Numbered from the stretch's first letter, positions 9,277 through 22,557 are shown. The stretch is 64,000 nt of DNA from Corallococcus macrosporus DSM 14697 (GCF_002305895.1 NZ_CP022203.1:2768501-2832500); one strand, 5' to 3'. The notes: a model not told the origin generated them from the letters alone. Numbers and translations are program-made.

Positions 9277-9322
9277 GCGGGCCTCCCGGGCCCGGGTGTC
9301 CGCTCCATCGGCGGCCAGGGAG

Positions 9323-9344
9323 GCGAGTGCCCGCGGGTGCTCGC
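9323..9344. promoter_or_regulatory. Interrupted palindrome upstream of the long uvrA gene
   Basis: GCGAG and CTCGC arms flank CCCG/CGGG inner arms with one mismatched dinucleotide, 50 bp before the uvrA start. It could be an operator, but it does not match the myxobacterial LexA box that I know, and short GC palindromes are common in this genome. Confidence 0.25.
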
Positions 9345-9393
9345 TCAGTTGTGATTGGCCGCGGACTGTCCAGTCGTTAAACGTGCCACCCGT

Positions 9394-14697
<5,304 letters not shown>

Positions 14698-14732
14698 AAC
14701 GGGCGGGGGACTGGGGCATCCTGGGGAGCGGC

Positions 14733-15320
14733 ATGAAAACCCTTCCCCTGTTGACCCTGGCCTCGGCGCTGGCCTTCACCCCCGCGTGGGCCGCGGCGCC
14801 GAAGCCGTCCCCCGCGAAGTCCGAATCCACGAGCGAGAAGAAGCCCATGTCCTTCCATGACCTCACCGCGAACCGGCTCGACGGCAAGCCGGAGAAGCTG
14901 TCCAACTACCAGGGCAAGGTCGTCCTGGTGGTGAACACCGCGTCCGAATGTGGCTACACGCCGCAGTACGCGGGCCTGGAGAAGCTCCACCAGGACTACA
15001 AGGACAAGGGCCTGGTGGTGGTGGGCTTCCCGTCCAATGACTTCGGCGGCCAGGAGCCGGGCTCGTCGGAGGACATCAAGAAGTTCTGCGAGCTGCGCTA
15101 CAAGGTCACCTTCCCCATGTTCGAGAAGGTGAAGACGAAGGGGGACGGCCAGTCGCCCGTCTACGCGTTCCTGTCTCAGCACCACCCCGCGCCCAAGTGG
15201 AACTTCCACAAGTTCGTGGTGGGCAAGGACGGGCAGGTGAAGGCCGGCTTCGCCAGCGCGGTGACGCCGGACAGCGCCGAGCTGAAGGCGGCCATCGACA
15301 GCGCGCTCGCGCAGCCGTAG
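14733..15320 (+). CDS. Secreted glutathione peroxidase
   Basis: Thiol peroxidase that reduces hydroperoxides, probably using thioredoxin or glutathione, placed in the periplasm by a Sec signal ('LLTLASALAFTPAWAAAP'). 195 aa. Catalytic Cys73 lies in 'NTASECGYTPQYAGLE' (cysteine, not selenocysteine); the Gln and Trp partners are in 'FPSNDFGGQEPGS' and 'PKWNFHKFVV'. The ATG at 14733 follows GGGGAG; a GTG overlapping the uvrA stop is rejected because it would bury the signal peptide. It is only 35 bp after uvrA and probably transcribed with it. Confidence 0.92.
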   Translation: MKTLPLLTLASALAFTPAWAAAPKPSPAKSESTSEKKPMSFHDLTANRLDGKPEKLSNYQGKVVLVVNTASECGYTPQYAGLEKLHQDYKDKGLVVVGFPSNDFGGQEPGSSEDIKKFCELRYKVTFPMFEKVKTKGDGQSPVYAFLSQHHPAPKWNFHKFVVGKDGQVKAGFASAVTPDSAELKAAIDSALAQP

Positions 15321-15451
15321 CCGCGGAAGAGGGCGCGTGGGGGCTGGCCCTCCGGTCCCCGCCCTGGTGGCATGCGGCCCTGGCTGGCGCCCTGGCATGG
15401 GCGCCGGCGGGGTCTCACCCTGAATGCCGACACGGCTTGAAGGGAGACCCC

Positions 15452-16426
15452 ATGGACACTCTGGACGAGGCGTGGCCCCCATTGCCTCTGGAGGCGTGGC
15501 AGGACACCTACGCCACGCTGCACCGGTACACCCAGGTCGTCGGCAAGGTGAAGCTGGCGCTGACGCCGCCGCAGAACCACTGGTGGAACGTCGCGTTCCG
15601 CGTGACGGCGCGAGGCCTGACGACGGGCCTCATCCCGTACGGGAATGGCGCCTTCGAGGTGGAGTTCGACTTCCGCGCGCATGAGCTGCACGTGCACGCC
15701 AACCGCGGGCCGTCCCGGGTGATGGCGCTGGAGCCCCGGCCCGTGGCGGAGTTCTACCGGGACTTCATGGCGACGCTGCGCTCCCTGGGCATCGAGGTGC
15801 GCATCTGGGAGCAGCCCGTCGAGATTCCGGATGACACCACGCCCTTTGGCGAGGACTTCCGCCACGCCAGCTATGACGGCGAGGCCGTGGAGCGCTGGTG
15901 GCGGGCGCAGCTCCAGGCCACGCTTGTCTTCGAGGCCTTCCGCGCGCGCTTCACCGGCAAGTGCAGCCCGGTGCATTTCTTCTGGGGGAGCTTCGACCTG
16001 GCGGTGACGCGCTTCTCCGGGCGGCCCGCGCCGGAGCGTCCCGGGGCGGACCCCATCACCCAGGAGGCCTACCGCGAGGAGGTCAGCAGCGCGGGCTTCT
16101 GGCCCGGCCTGCAGGCCACGGGCGGCGCGGCCTTCTACAGCTACGCGGCCCCGGAGCCGGAGGGCTTCGCGCGCGCCAGCGTGCGCCCCGCCGAGGCCCG
16201 CTACGACGCCGACATCAAGGAGTTCCTGCTGGCGTACGACGACGTGCGGCGCGCGGAGGACCCTCGGGCGTACCTGCTCGACTTCCTCCAGAGCACCTAC
16301 GAGGCCTGCGCGGACCTGGGCGGTTGGGAGCGGGACCGCCTGGAGCGGCCGCTCATCGTCCCCGAGTCCCGGCGCGCTGCTCGGGCCGTGGAGGAGGGCA
16401 CGCTCGCCGAGCAGCCCTCGCCCTGA
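15452..16426 (+). CDS. DUF5996 family protein
   Basis: 324-aa cytosolic protein of unknown biochemical role. Family features: 'WQDTYATLHRYTQVVGKVKL', 'PPQNHWWNVAFRVTARGLTT', the block 'SPVHFFWGSFDLAVTRFSGR', and a C-terminal 'AEARYDADIKEFLLAYDDVR'. The ATG at 15452 is preceded by AAGGGAG; upstream in-frame starts would run into the peroxidase gene. It ends 8 bp from the convergent DUF4136 gene. Confidence 0.85.
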   Translation: MDTLDEAWPPLPLEAWQDTYATLHRYTQVVGKVKLALTPPQNHWWNVAFRVTARGLTTGLIPYGNGAFEVEFDFRAHELHVHANRGPSRVMALEPRPVAEFYRDFMATLRSLGIEVRIWEQPVEIPDDTTPFGEDFRHASYDGEAVERWWRAQLQATLVFEAFRARFTGKCSPVHFFWGSFDLAVTRFSGRPAPERPGADPITQEAYREEVSSAGFWPGLQATGGAAFYSYAAPEPEGFARASVRPAEARYDADIKEFLLAYDDVRRAEDPRAYLLDFLQSTYEACADLGGWERDRLERPLIVPESRRAARAVEEGTLAEQPSP

Positions 16427-16434
16427 AGGCGCCC

Positions 16435-17016
16435 TCACTTCGGCTTGGGCGGGAAGCGCTCCAGCAGCTCCTTCACCGACGCATCCAGCTTCTGCTGCTG
16501 CTGCTCCGCGCTGGCGTTCGCCTCCAGCTCCGCCTGCGCGGTGCCGCGCCAGACGAGCTGCTTCGACCGCGGGTCGACGATGTCGAGGATGAGGGAGCCT
16601 TCCTCGTACTCCCGCATGTACGTCTCCGGCATGGTGACGGCGCCGCCCGCGTAGAAGGGGTCCGTGAAGGGGCCGCCCCACGGGTAGCCGTAGTAGGCGT
16701 CCACCGTCTCCGCCTTCAGCGCGTTGTGGATGGCGCCGTGCCAGCCGATGAGGAAGTCCGGGTTGTCGCCGGTCTCCACCTTCTGGTAGCCGCGCGCGAG
16801 CAGGTAGCGGTCCACCGTCTGCTCGACGCGCGCGCCGACGATGGGGTTGTAGACGCGCTCGTCCATGCCCGTGGGCTGGGGGAGCCAGGCATAGGTGCGG
16901 TACCCCTCCAGCTTCTGCGTGGCGGCGGGGTCATAGTGGGTGTTCACGTCGATGCTGGAGCACGCGGCGAAAGCCAGCGCCAGCAGCGGTGGGGCGATTC
17001 GGGTCAGCAGCCGCAA
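16435..17016 (-). CDS. DUF4136 lipoprotein
   Basis: 193-aa predicted lipoprotein: a short signal peptide ends in 'LALAFAAC', giving lipidated Cys19. The mature part has the DUF4136 pattern, 'YRTYAWLP', 'VDRYLLARGYQKV', 'NPDFLIGWHG', and 'GSLILDIVDPRSKQLVWRGT'. The role of the family is unknown. The start is a TTG at 17016, supported by GAGGAGG six bases upstream. No operon partner is evident on its strand. Confidence 0.87.
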   Translation of the reverse strand: MRLLTRIAPPLLALAFAACSSIDVNTHYDPAATQKLEGYRTYAWLPQPTGMDERVYNPIVGARVEQTVDRYLLARGYQKVETGDNPDFLIGWHGAIHNALKAETVDAYYGYPWGGPFTDPFYAGGAVTMPETYMREYEEGSLILDIVDPRSKQLVWRGTAQAELEANASAEQQQQKLDASVKELLERFPPKPK

Positions 17017-17124
17017 GCAAGCCTCCTCGGTGGCGGCGCGGTGCGCGCCGGGGCCTCCGGGACGGTAGCCACGGCACGGCGCTCGCCTCAGAAGAGGGAT
17101 GCTCGGCCCTCCCCGGCCGCGGTG

Positions 17125-17610
17125 CTACCGCTCCCCGGGCCCCCGCTTCATCTTCTGGCGGCCCTCGCTGCGCGCCAACGTGAGCGCCAGCCGGGCGCGC
17201 TTCTCTTGCGGCAGCTCCTTCGCGAGCGTGAGGTACAGCTCCTTGTCGAGCGCCGCGATTTTCTCACGCGCCTCGAAGGCGCTCAGCGCCGCCGCGTCCA
17301 CCTGCGCCAGGGCCTCACTGTCACCCCGGGACGCCCGGTGGAGCACTCGCGCCGCTTCACGGACCTGCCGCCGCAGCGGGCGCCGGCGCCCGTCGAAGCG
17401 CTCCAGCGTCTGCTCCATCTTCAGCGCCTGCGCGTTGTCCAGGCCCAGGGCGTCCGACAGCTCCAGCACCTGCCGCAGCCGCTGGCGCTTCTCCGCGCGC
17501 TCCATGCGCTCTTCAAAGCGGGCCTCGCGCCCGGTGGGCGCGGCCACCGCCACCCAGGGCAGCAGGGCCAGCATCAGCACCGCCATCCGCGTCCGCACCG
17601 TCGTCCTCAC
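17125..17610 (-). CDS. Spy/CpxP-like periplasmic protein in ECF sigma operon
   Basis: 161 aa, exported by a signal peptide ('MAVLMLALLPWVAVAA'), otherwise almost wholly helical and charged ('REARFEERMERAEKRQRLRQ'), with the length and character of Spy/CpxP-type periplasmic chaperones or metal-stress sensors. The GTG at 17610 overlaps the upstream stop as GTGA, which fixes both the start and the translational coupling. Third gene of the sigma / anti-sigma operon, so it is probably either part of the sensor or an output of that sigma factor. Family assignment is by shape, not by a clear motif. Confidence 0.7.
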   Translation of the reverse strand: MRTTVRTRMAVLMLALLPWVAVAAPTGREARFEERMERAEKRQRLRQVLELSDALGLDNAQALKMEQTLERFDGRRRPLRRQVREAARVLHRASRGDSEALAQVDAAALSAFEAREKIAALDKELYLTLAKELPQEKRARLALTLARSEGRQKMKRGPGER

Positions 17611-18137
17611 AGCGTCTCTCCCACGTCGAAGTCGAGGTCTTCGTCCCAGCCGTCGGAGTCCTCGACCAGGACCGCGTCCAGCGGCTCCAGCCCCGCCCAC
17701 GCCTCGAAGGCGGCCATCGTCTCGGCGTCGACCTCCCCGGCGGCCTCGGCCGCGGGGCGCGTCGTCACCGCCTCCGGCGAGGGGCCCGGAGTCTCCGGGC
17801 CCGTCACGCGCCACGCGCCGGGCACCAGCAGCACCAGCGTCACCGCCGCGGCGGTGGCCACCAGCGCGCCCAATGTCCTCAGCCCCAGGCCCTGCCGCCG
17901 GGCGCCGCGCCGCCACTCCGACAGCGTGCGCCGGGGCAGCTCCTCCAGCTCCAGCTTCTCCTGGGGCGACAGCGGGGGCAGCGCCACCAGCGAGAGCACC
18001 TCCCTGGACGCCGCGAGCGCCCGCCGGCACCCCTCGCAGCCCTCCAGGTGCTGGATGAGCCCAAGCGCGTCGTCGTCCTCCAGCGCTCCCGCGGCGTGCA
18101 GGTCCAGCCGCGCTTCCTGGTCAGGGCATGCAGCCAT
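17607..18137 (-). CDS. Anti-sigma factor with zinc-finger (zf-HC2) domain
   Basis: 176-aa membrane anti-sigma factor. The N-terminal cytoplasmic domain has the H-x3-C-x2-C zinc motif in 'LIQHLEGCEGCRRAL', as in ZAS-type anti-sigma factors. One membrane helix follows ('LGALVATAAAVTLVLLVPGA'), then a short acidic periplasmic tail ending 'DSDGWDEDLDFDVGETL'. The start ATG overlaps the sigma factor stop as ATGA. It should bind and hold the adjacent sigma factor until an envelope signal releases it. Confidence 0.88.
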   Translation of the reverse strand: MAACPDQEARLDLHAAGALEDDDALGLIQHLEGCEGCRRALAASREVLSLVALPPLSPQEKLELEELPRRTLSEWRRGARRQGLGLRTLGALVATAAAVTLVLLVPGAWRVTGPETPGPSPEAVTTRPAAEAAGEVDAETMAAFEAWAGLEPLDAVLVEDSDGWDEDLDFDVGETL

Positions 18138-18778
18138 CAGTGCTTCTCCTCCGGCACGCCCACCCGCGCCTTGAGGCGCTTCATCGCATGGTGGAACTGC
18201 ACCTTCGCGTTGTTCTCCGTGATGCCGAGCGTCTCGGCGATGTCCTTGAACGCCAGCCCGCCGTCCACGCGCAGCGTCAGCACCTCGCGCTGCCGGCGGG
18301 GCAGGGTGAGCACCTCGGCGCGCACCTGCCGTTCCCGCTCGGCCCGCTCCATCCGCTCCTGCGCGGACTCCGACGGGTCCTCCACCACGTCGTCCGGACC
18401 GGCGGCGACCAGCACGGGGCGCCAGCGCTGGCCCTGGCGGGCGTGGTTCTTCGCCAGGTTGAGGGCAATGCGCACCAGCCAGGCCCGGAAGGGCGCCGGC
18501 CCCGACGGCGTGAAGCGCGCGAAGACGCGGCGCGAGGCCTCCAGCGCCCGCAGGAAGGCGCTCTGCACCAGGTCCGCCGCGTCCTCCGGCCGCGTCACGT
18601 AGCGGCGCACCAGCGAGAAGACGAGCGCGCGGTGCCGCATCACCAGCACCTCGAAGGCCGCCGGCTCGCCGTCCAGGAAGGCGCGGCAGAGCGCCTCGTC
18701 TGGCGCTCGCTCCAGGCCCGCCCGGGCCACGCGCACGGGCAGGGACACCACCCGGCCGCCTGTCTCCCTGATGCTCAC
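18137..18778 (-). CDS. ECF-type RNA polymerase sigma factor
   Basis: 213 aa. Region 2 is visible in 'AFEVLVMRHRALVFSLVRRY' and 'DAADLVQSAFLRALEA', region 4 in 'LPRRQREVLTLRVDGGLAFK' followed by 'DIAETLGITENNAKVQFHHA'. Directs transcription of a small regulon under control of the downstream anti-sigma factor. The start is GTG at 18778 with GGAG four bases upstream. Promoter lies in the AT-rich divergent region 18779-18949. Confidence 0.93.
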   Translation of the reverse strand: MSIRETGGRVVSLPVRVARAGLERAPDEALCRAFLDGEPAAFEVLVMRHRALVFSLVRRYVTRPEDAADLVQSAFLRALEASRRVFARFTPSGPAPFRAWLVRIALNLAKNHARQGQRWRPVLVAAGPDDVVEDPSESAQERMERAERERQVRAEVLTLPRRQREVLTLRVDGGLAFKDIAETLGITENNAKVQFHHAMKRLKARVGVPEEKH

Positions 18779-18949
18779 GTGGCTCCAACCCCGGACGGAG
18801 ATAAAGGTTAATTTCTGCGGATTTCCTTCTGTGATTTCTGTCTGTTCTTGAATTTCTGACTATCGCGGTGGGAATCGTGCCTTGCCGGGTTGAAGGAGAA
18901 CCGGCGGCCCTGGGACAATGCGTGGGCGGTGACGACCTGGGACGGGGGC
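18779..18949. promoter_or_regulatory. AT-rich divergent promoter region with ATTTCTG repeats
   Basis: About 70 bp (roughly 18800-18870) is strikingly AT-rich against the surroundings. It carries the heptamer ATTTCTG three times in the same orientation at 18811-18817, 18834-18840 and 18852-18858, plus a related ATTTCCTTCTG at 18821-18831. It lies between the sigma factor start and the divergent V4R-like gene, so it probably holds one or both promoters and perhaps a regulator site. Confidence 0.5.
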
Positions 18950-19528
18950 ATGTTGACCCAAGGAAGTGGCTCACGCATCAAGGGCGGCGTGCTCATCTCG
19001 CGGCTCAACATGCTGCGCCAGCATGGCGGGCAGGTCCGCGTGGATGAGGTGCTGCGGCGCCTGCCCGCGGAGGACCAGGCGCTGCTGCGGAAGATGTTGC
19101 TGCCGGTCGGCTGGTATCCGCTGGAGCTGAACCTGCGGTTGGACGCGGCCATCGCGGGCGTCATGTCGCCGGAGGACAAGGACCGGGCCTTCATCGAGAT
19201 GGGGCGCGCCTCCGCCGACGAGGCGCTGCACGGCGCGCAGCACGTCTTCATCCGGGCGGGGGAGCCGCACTTCCTGCTCAGCCAGGCGCCGCGAATCTAC
19301 CGTTTCTATTACGCGGTGGGCTCGCGCACCTATGAGCAGACGGGGCCGAGCTCCGCCGTGCTGCGGACCTTCGGCGCGGAGAACGTCACCGAGCCGGACT
19401 GCCTCACCATCATCGGCTGGCACGAGCGGGCCATCGAGCTGTGTGGGGGGCGCGCCGTGCGCATCACCCACCCCATGTGCCGTGCCCGCGGCGCGCCGCA
19501 CTGCGAGTACCACTGCGCCTGGGAGTGA
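18950..19528 (+). CDS. V4R-like sensory protein (uncertain)
   Basis: 192 aa from the ATG at 18950; a TTG at 18890 in the same frame with a good upstream purine run is an alternative start. No membrane segments. The C-terminal motif 'MCRARGAPHCEYHCAWE' resembles the cysteine-rich end of V4R (4-vinyl reductase) small-molecule-binding domains, and the preceding 'TYEQTGPSSAVLRTFGAENV' also fits that fold. The N-terminal part is helical. Myxobacteria have several such proteins without a known role. It is divergent from the ECF operon and convergent with the peroxiredoxin gene. Confidence 0.6.
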   Translation: MLTQGSGSRIKGGVLISRLNMLRQHGGQVRVDEVLRRLPAEDQALLRKMLLPVGWYPLELNLRLDAAIAGVMSPEDKDRAFIEMGRASADEALHGAQHVFIRAGEPHFLLSQAPRIYRFYYAVGSRTYEQTGPSSAVLRTFGAENVTEPDCLTIIGWHERAIELCGGRAVRITHPMCRARGAPHCEYHCAWE

Positions 19529-19544
19529 GCGCCCGTCAGGGCGC
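19529..19544. terminator. Short hairpin between convergent genes
   Basis: GCGCCC and GGGCGC arms with a GTCA loop lie across the convergent stop codons of the V4R-like and peroxiredoxin genes. No T-tract follows, so it is at best a weak bidirectional terminator. Confidence 0.3.
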
Positions 19545-19997
19545 CGGGAGCGGGTTCGCGCGCAGGTAGCGGAGCACGTCGTCCAGGTGCCGGTAGACGC
19601 GGACCTCGTGCCGGATGACCTCCTCGACGCGGCCGTCCGCGCCGAGGATGAAGGTGACGCGGCGGTCGACGTTGAGCACCGGCCAGAGCACGTCATAGGC
19701 GCGGCTGATGCTCCGGTCCGCGTCTCCCAGCAGGGAGAAGTGGATGCCCTCGGCCTCCGCGAACTCGCACTGCGTGCGCTGCGTGTCCACCGACACGCCC
19801 ACCAGCTCCGCGCCCAGGCCCTCGAGCAGCTCGTGGTTGTCGCGGAACGCGCGGTTCTCGATGGTGCAGCCCACCGTGAAGGCCTTGGGGAAGAAGAAGA
19901 GCACCACGCGCCGGCCGCGCAGGGAGGACAACCGGAAGGTGGCCCCGTGACAGTCGGTGGCGGTGAAGTCCGGCGCGGTGTCTCCGACGGAAAGCAT
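19536..19997 (-). CDS. bcp: Peroxiredoxin of the BCP/PrxQ type
   Basis: 153-aa thioredoxin-dependent peroxidase. Typical elements: 'VGDTAPDFTATDCHGATFRL', 'VVLFFFPKAFTVGCTIENRA' with peroxidatic Cys44, 'VGVSVDTQRTQCEFAEA' and 'FSLLGDAD'. The usual BCP resolving cysteine five residues after the first is absent here, which points to a 1-Cys type or to Cys in 'TQCEF' as partner. The ATG at 19997 is divergent from, and 67 bp away from, the YcaO gene, so the two may share control. Confidence 0.9.
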   Translation of the reverse strand: MLSVGDTAPDFTATDCHGATFRLSSLRGRRVVLFFFPKAFTVGCTIENRAFRDNHELLEGLGAELVGVSVDTQRTQCEFAEAEGIHFSLLGDADRSISRAYDVLWPVLNVDRRVTFILGADGRVEEVIRHEVRVYRHLDDVLRYLRANPLPAP

Positions 19998-20064
19998 GCG
20001 CCCCGGTCCCTACCACGTTTGCCAGGGACCCGGCGGACATGCGTTCAGGATAAGGTCCGCGCCC

Positions 20065-21234
20065 GTGCGGCCTCCCAGGGACGAGCTGTCTTCGCGGCGG
20101 TTTCAACAACGACTGGCCCAGGCCATGGGCGTGACGCGGGTGGCGCGCGTCACCGGGCTGGACCGGACCGGCGTGGAGGTGGCCTGCGCGGTGCGTCCGG
20201 GCGGCCACGTCCTCCAGGTGTGCAACGGCAAGGGCCTCTCCTTCGAGGACGCGGCCTGGGGCGCGCTGCTGGAGACGGCGGAGCTGTGGGCGGCGGAGAC
20301 GGTGGCGCCGGACGCGCTCGTGTGCGGCTCACTCGCGGAGCTGGATGGCCGCATGGGCACGCTGTGGGGCGCGGACGAGCTGGGCTCGGCGGGGGCGCTC
20401 GTGGCGCCGCGCCTGTGGAGCCCGCACGTGCGCTGTGCCTGGCGCGAGGCCACGGACCTGTACTCCGGTGCGCCGGTGTGGGTGCCCGCCCAGGGCCTGC
20501 ACGTGCCGCCCGCGGGAAGCCCCGCGCTGGGCCCGGTGGCGGTGGCGTGGACGAGCAATGGCTCCGGCGCGCACCCGGACGCGAAGAAGGCCTTGCTGCA
20601 CGCGCTGCTGGAGGCCACGGAGCGGGACCAGCTCGCGCGGGCCCTGCCTGAGGGCTGGACGGAGGAGGGTGTCCATCGCCGGCTGCTGCGCGCTCCGGAG
20701 CTGGCGGAGCACGCCCCCTCCGTGGAGGCCCTGGCGGGCCGCCTGCGGGAGCGGGGCTTCGGCGTGTACCTCTTCGATGCCACGCCGGCGTCGCGCACGC
20801 CGGGCGCGGTGGGGTTGCCGGTGGGCGCGGCGATATTGGTGGACCTGGAGGAGGGCCCGGTGCCGCTCACCGCGGGGTATGCGTGCGCGCTGACGCGGGA
20901 GTCGGCGCTGCTGAAGGCCTTGCTGGAGGCGGCGCAGTCGCGGCTGACGGACATCCACGGCGCTCGCGAGGACGTCGCCGCCACGGACCGCGAGGCCGCT
21001 CGGGGCTTCGCGGAGGCCTGCGCCCAGGTCCGGCCGCGTCGGCGCGTGGCGGACATGCCGGATGTGGGGGCGAAGGCGCGCGGCGCGGCGGCGGGGCAGG
21101 TGCGGCAGGTGCTGGCGTTGCTCCAGCGCGCGGGCTTCACGCGGGCGGCGGCGGTGGCGCTGACCGCTCCGGTGGAAGGCCTCCACGTCCAGCGCGTGGT
21201 GGTGCCGGGCATGCGCATCTCGGAGCTCCTATGA
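20065..21234 (+). CDS. YcaO-domain protein paired with TfuA
   Basis: ATP-dependent peptide-backbone cyclodehydratase/thioamidase family, 389 aa. Seen: the ATP-binding block 'SNGSGAHPDAKKALLHALLE' followed by 'ATERDQLARALP', the second half-site 'ALLEAAQSRLTDIHGAREDV', and the C-terminal 'VVVPGMRISELL'. In archaea and in thioviridamide-type pathways YcaO with TfuA installs thioamides, YcaO activating the amide with ATP. The GTG at 20065 (AAGG upstream) is preferred; an ATG at 19996 would overlap the divergent peroxiredoxin start. The stop overlaps the tfuA start as ATGA. No RiPP precursor is obvious nearby. Confidence 0.9.
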   Translation: MRPPRDELSSRRFQQRLAQAMGVTRVARVTGLDRTGVEVACAVRPGGHVLQVCNGKGLSFEDAAWGALLETAELWAAETVAPDALVCGSLAELDGRMGTLWGADELGSAGALVAPRLWSPHVRCAWREATDLYSGAPVWVPAQGLHVPPAGSPALGPVAVAWTSNGSGAHPDAKKALLHALLEATERDQLARALPEGWTEEGVHRRLLRAPELAEHAPSVEALAGRLRERGFGVYLFDATPASRTPGAVGLPVGAAILVDLEEGPVPLTAGYACALTRESALLKALLEAAQSRLTDIHGAREDVAATDREAARGFAEACAQVRPRRRVADMPDVGAKARGAAAGQVRQVLALLQRAGFTRAAAVALTAPVEGLHVQRVVVPGMRISELL

Positions 21235-22550
21235 AGCGGCGCGCGGACAGTCTGGTGGTGTTCCTGGGGCCCTCGCTGCCGGAGGCGGAGGCGAAGCGGC
21301 TGGCGCCCTGCACGGTGCTGCCGCCCGCGCGGCAGGGAGACGTGTGGCGCGCGCTGAGCCTGCGGCCCCGGGCCATTGCCCTGGTGGATGGCGTCTTCGA
21401 GGCGCAGCCCTCGGTGTGGCACCACGAGCTGCTGGCGGCGCTGGAGGCGGGCGTGGCCGTCTTCGGTGGCGGCAGCATGGGCGCGCTGCGCGCGGCGGAG
21501 CTGGCCCCGCACGGCATGGTGGGCGTGGGGCGCATCTTCGAGTGGTACCGCGACGGCGTGGTGGTGGACGACTCGGAGGTGGCGCTGCTGCACGCGGACG
21601 AGGAGCACGGCTGGCGTCCGCTCACGGTGCCCCTGGTCAACGTGCGGTACGCCGCGGAGCGCGCGGCTCATGCGCGGGTGTTGGGCCGGGCCGCCGCCCA
21701 GGCGCTGGTGGACGCGGGGCAGGCCGTCTTCTACCAGGAGCGCACGTGGGCGCGGGTGCTGGAGGCCGTGACGCCACACTGGCCCGCGTCCACCCGGGCC
21801 GCGTGGGACGGGTGGTTCGTGCGCGGCGCGGAGGACTTGAAGAGGCAGGACGCGCTCGCGTGCCTTCGCGCGGCGGCGGAGTGGGTGGCTTCGGGCGCGC
21901 CCGCGCCGCACCTGTCTTCGCGTGTGTCGTCCCATGGCGTGACGGCGACGGATGGCGCTGGGGCCCTGGGCGGGCACGGCGCTTCGGGGGCGTCCGGCGC
22001 CCGCGGCCGTCGGCGGCTGGATGGCGTGAGCCCGACACAGGCGGGCGCCGTGTCCTCGGGGGAGCAGGGGCCGGCGCGTGTGCCGTCGTCCCTGGTCCGG
22101 CGCAGGCGGCTGGTGGATGACGTGACGGCGACGCAGGCGGGCCCGGTGTCCTCGGGCCGGGTGCTGGACGTCCTCCGGGAGTCTCCCGACGCGGCGGCGC
22201 TGGCGGAGGCGGGGCTGCGCCGGGCGCTGCTCGCGGGCTGGGCGCGCACCCAGGGGCTGAGCGTCTCCGCCGCCGAGGTGGACGAGGCGGAGGCGGCGTG
22301 GTGGCGGGGCCAGCGCGTGCCCGCCTCGCGCCGTGAGGCCTGGCTGGCCCGTCTGGGGTTGGACGCGCAGGGGCTGCGGCGGCTGTGCGAGGAGCGCGCC
22401 CTGGAGCGGCTCGCCCTGGAGAACGCCTCGCGCCTGCTGCCGGATGGCCCCTCCTGGGACGAGGCCCTGGCCGCCGAGGCCCGGCTGGGCGGGCGCTGGG
22501 CGGACGCCGCCGAGGCGGTGGACCCAACGGAGGGCGTTGGGTCCTCCTGA
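21231..22550 (+). CDS. TfuA-like protein with repeat-bearing insert
   Basis: 439 aa. The N-terminal 215 residues are a TfuA domain: 'VVFLGPSLPEAEAKRLAPC', 'ALVDGVFEAQPSVWHHELL', the hallmark 'GGGSMGALRAAELAPHGMVG' (Ser82) and 'GVVVDDSEVALLHADEEHG'. TfuA partners are known to help YcaO by delivering sulfide, reported to come from thiocarboxylated carrier protein. A low-complexity linker (about 220-305) follows, containing two diverged copies of a V-x-x-TQAG-x-VSSG unit, then a helical C-terminal domain (305-430) with no family I recognise. Translationally coupled to the YcaO gene. Confidence 0.9.
   Translation: MKRRADSLVVFLGPSLPEAEAKRLAPCTVLPPARQGDVWRALSLRPRAIALVDGVFEAQPSVWHHELLAALEAGVAVFGGGSMGALRAAELAPHGMVGVGRIFEWYRDGVVVDDSEVALLHADEEHGWRPLTVPLVNVRYAAERAAHARVLGRAAAQALVDAGQAVFYQERTWARVLEAVTPHWPASTRAAWDGWFVRGAEDLKRQDALACLRAAAEWVASGAPAPHLSSRVSSHGVTATDGAGALGGHGASGASGARGRRRLDGVSPTQAGAVSSGEQGPARVPSSLVRRRRLVDDVTATQAGPVSSGRVLDVLRESPDAAALAEAGLRRALLAGWARTQGLSVSAAEVDEAEAAWWRGQRVPASRREAWLARLGLDAQGLRRLCEERALERLALENASRLLPDGPSWDEALAAEARLGGRWADAAEAVDPTEGVGSS
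22520..22544 (+). terminator. Strong hairpin at the 3' end of tfuA
   Basis: A perfect 10-bp stem (GGACCCAACG / CGTTGGGTCC) with a GAGGG loop spans the last codons of tfuA, ending 4 bp before the stop codon. No T-tract follows; it may still stop or stabilise the ycaO-tfuA transcript. Confidence 0.4.
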
Positions 22551-22557
22551 GCAGCGG

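Noticed and set aside
9355-9393. Upstream GTG-type start for uvrA
   Set aside because: It adds 13 residues that do not resemble UvrA; the ATG at 9394 gives the normal family start.
20103-21977. A 624-codon minus-strand frame opposite ycaO/tfuA
   Set aside because: Arg/Pro/Ser-rich antisense shadow; the plus strand has clear YcaO and TfuA motifs.
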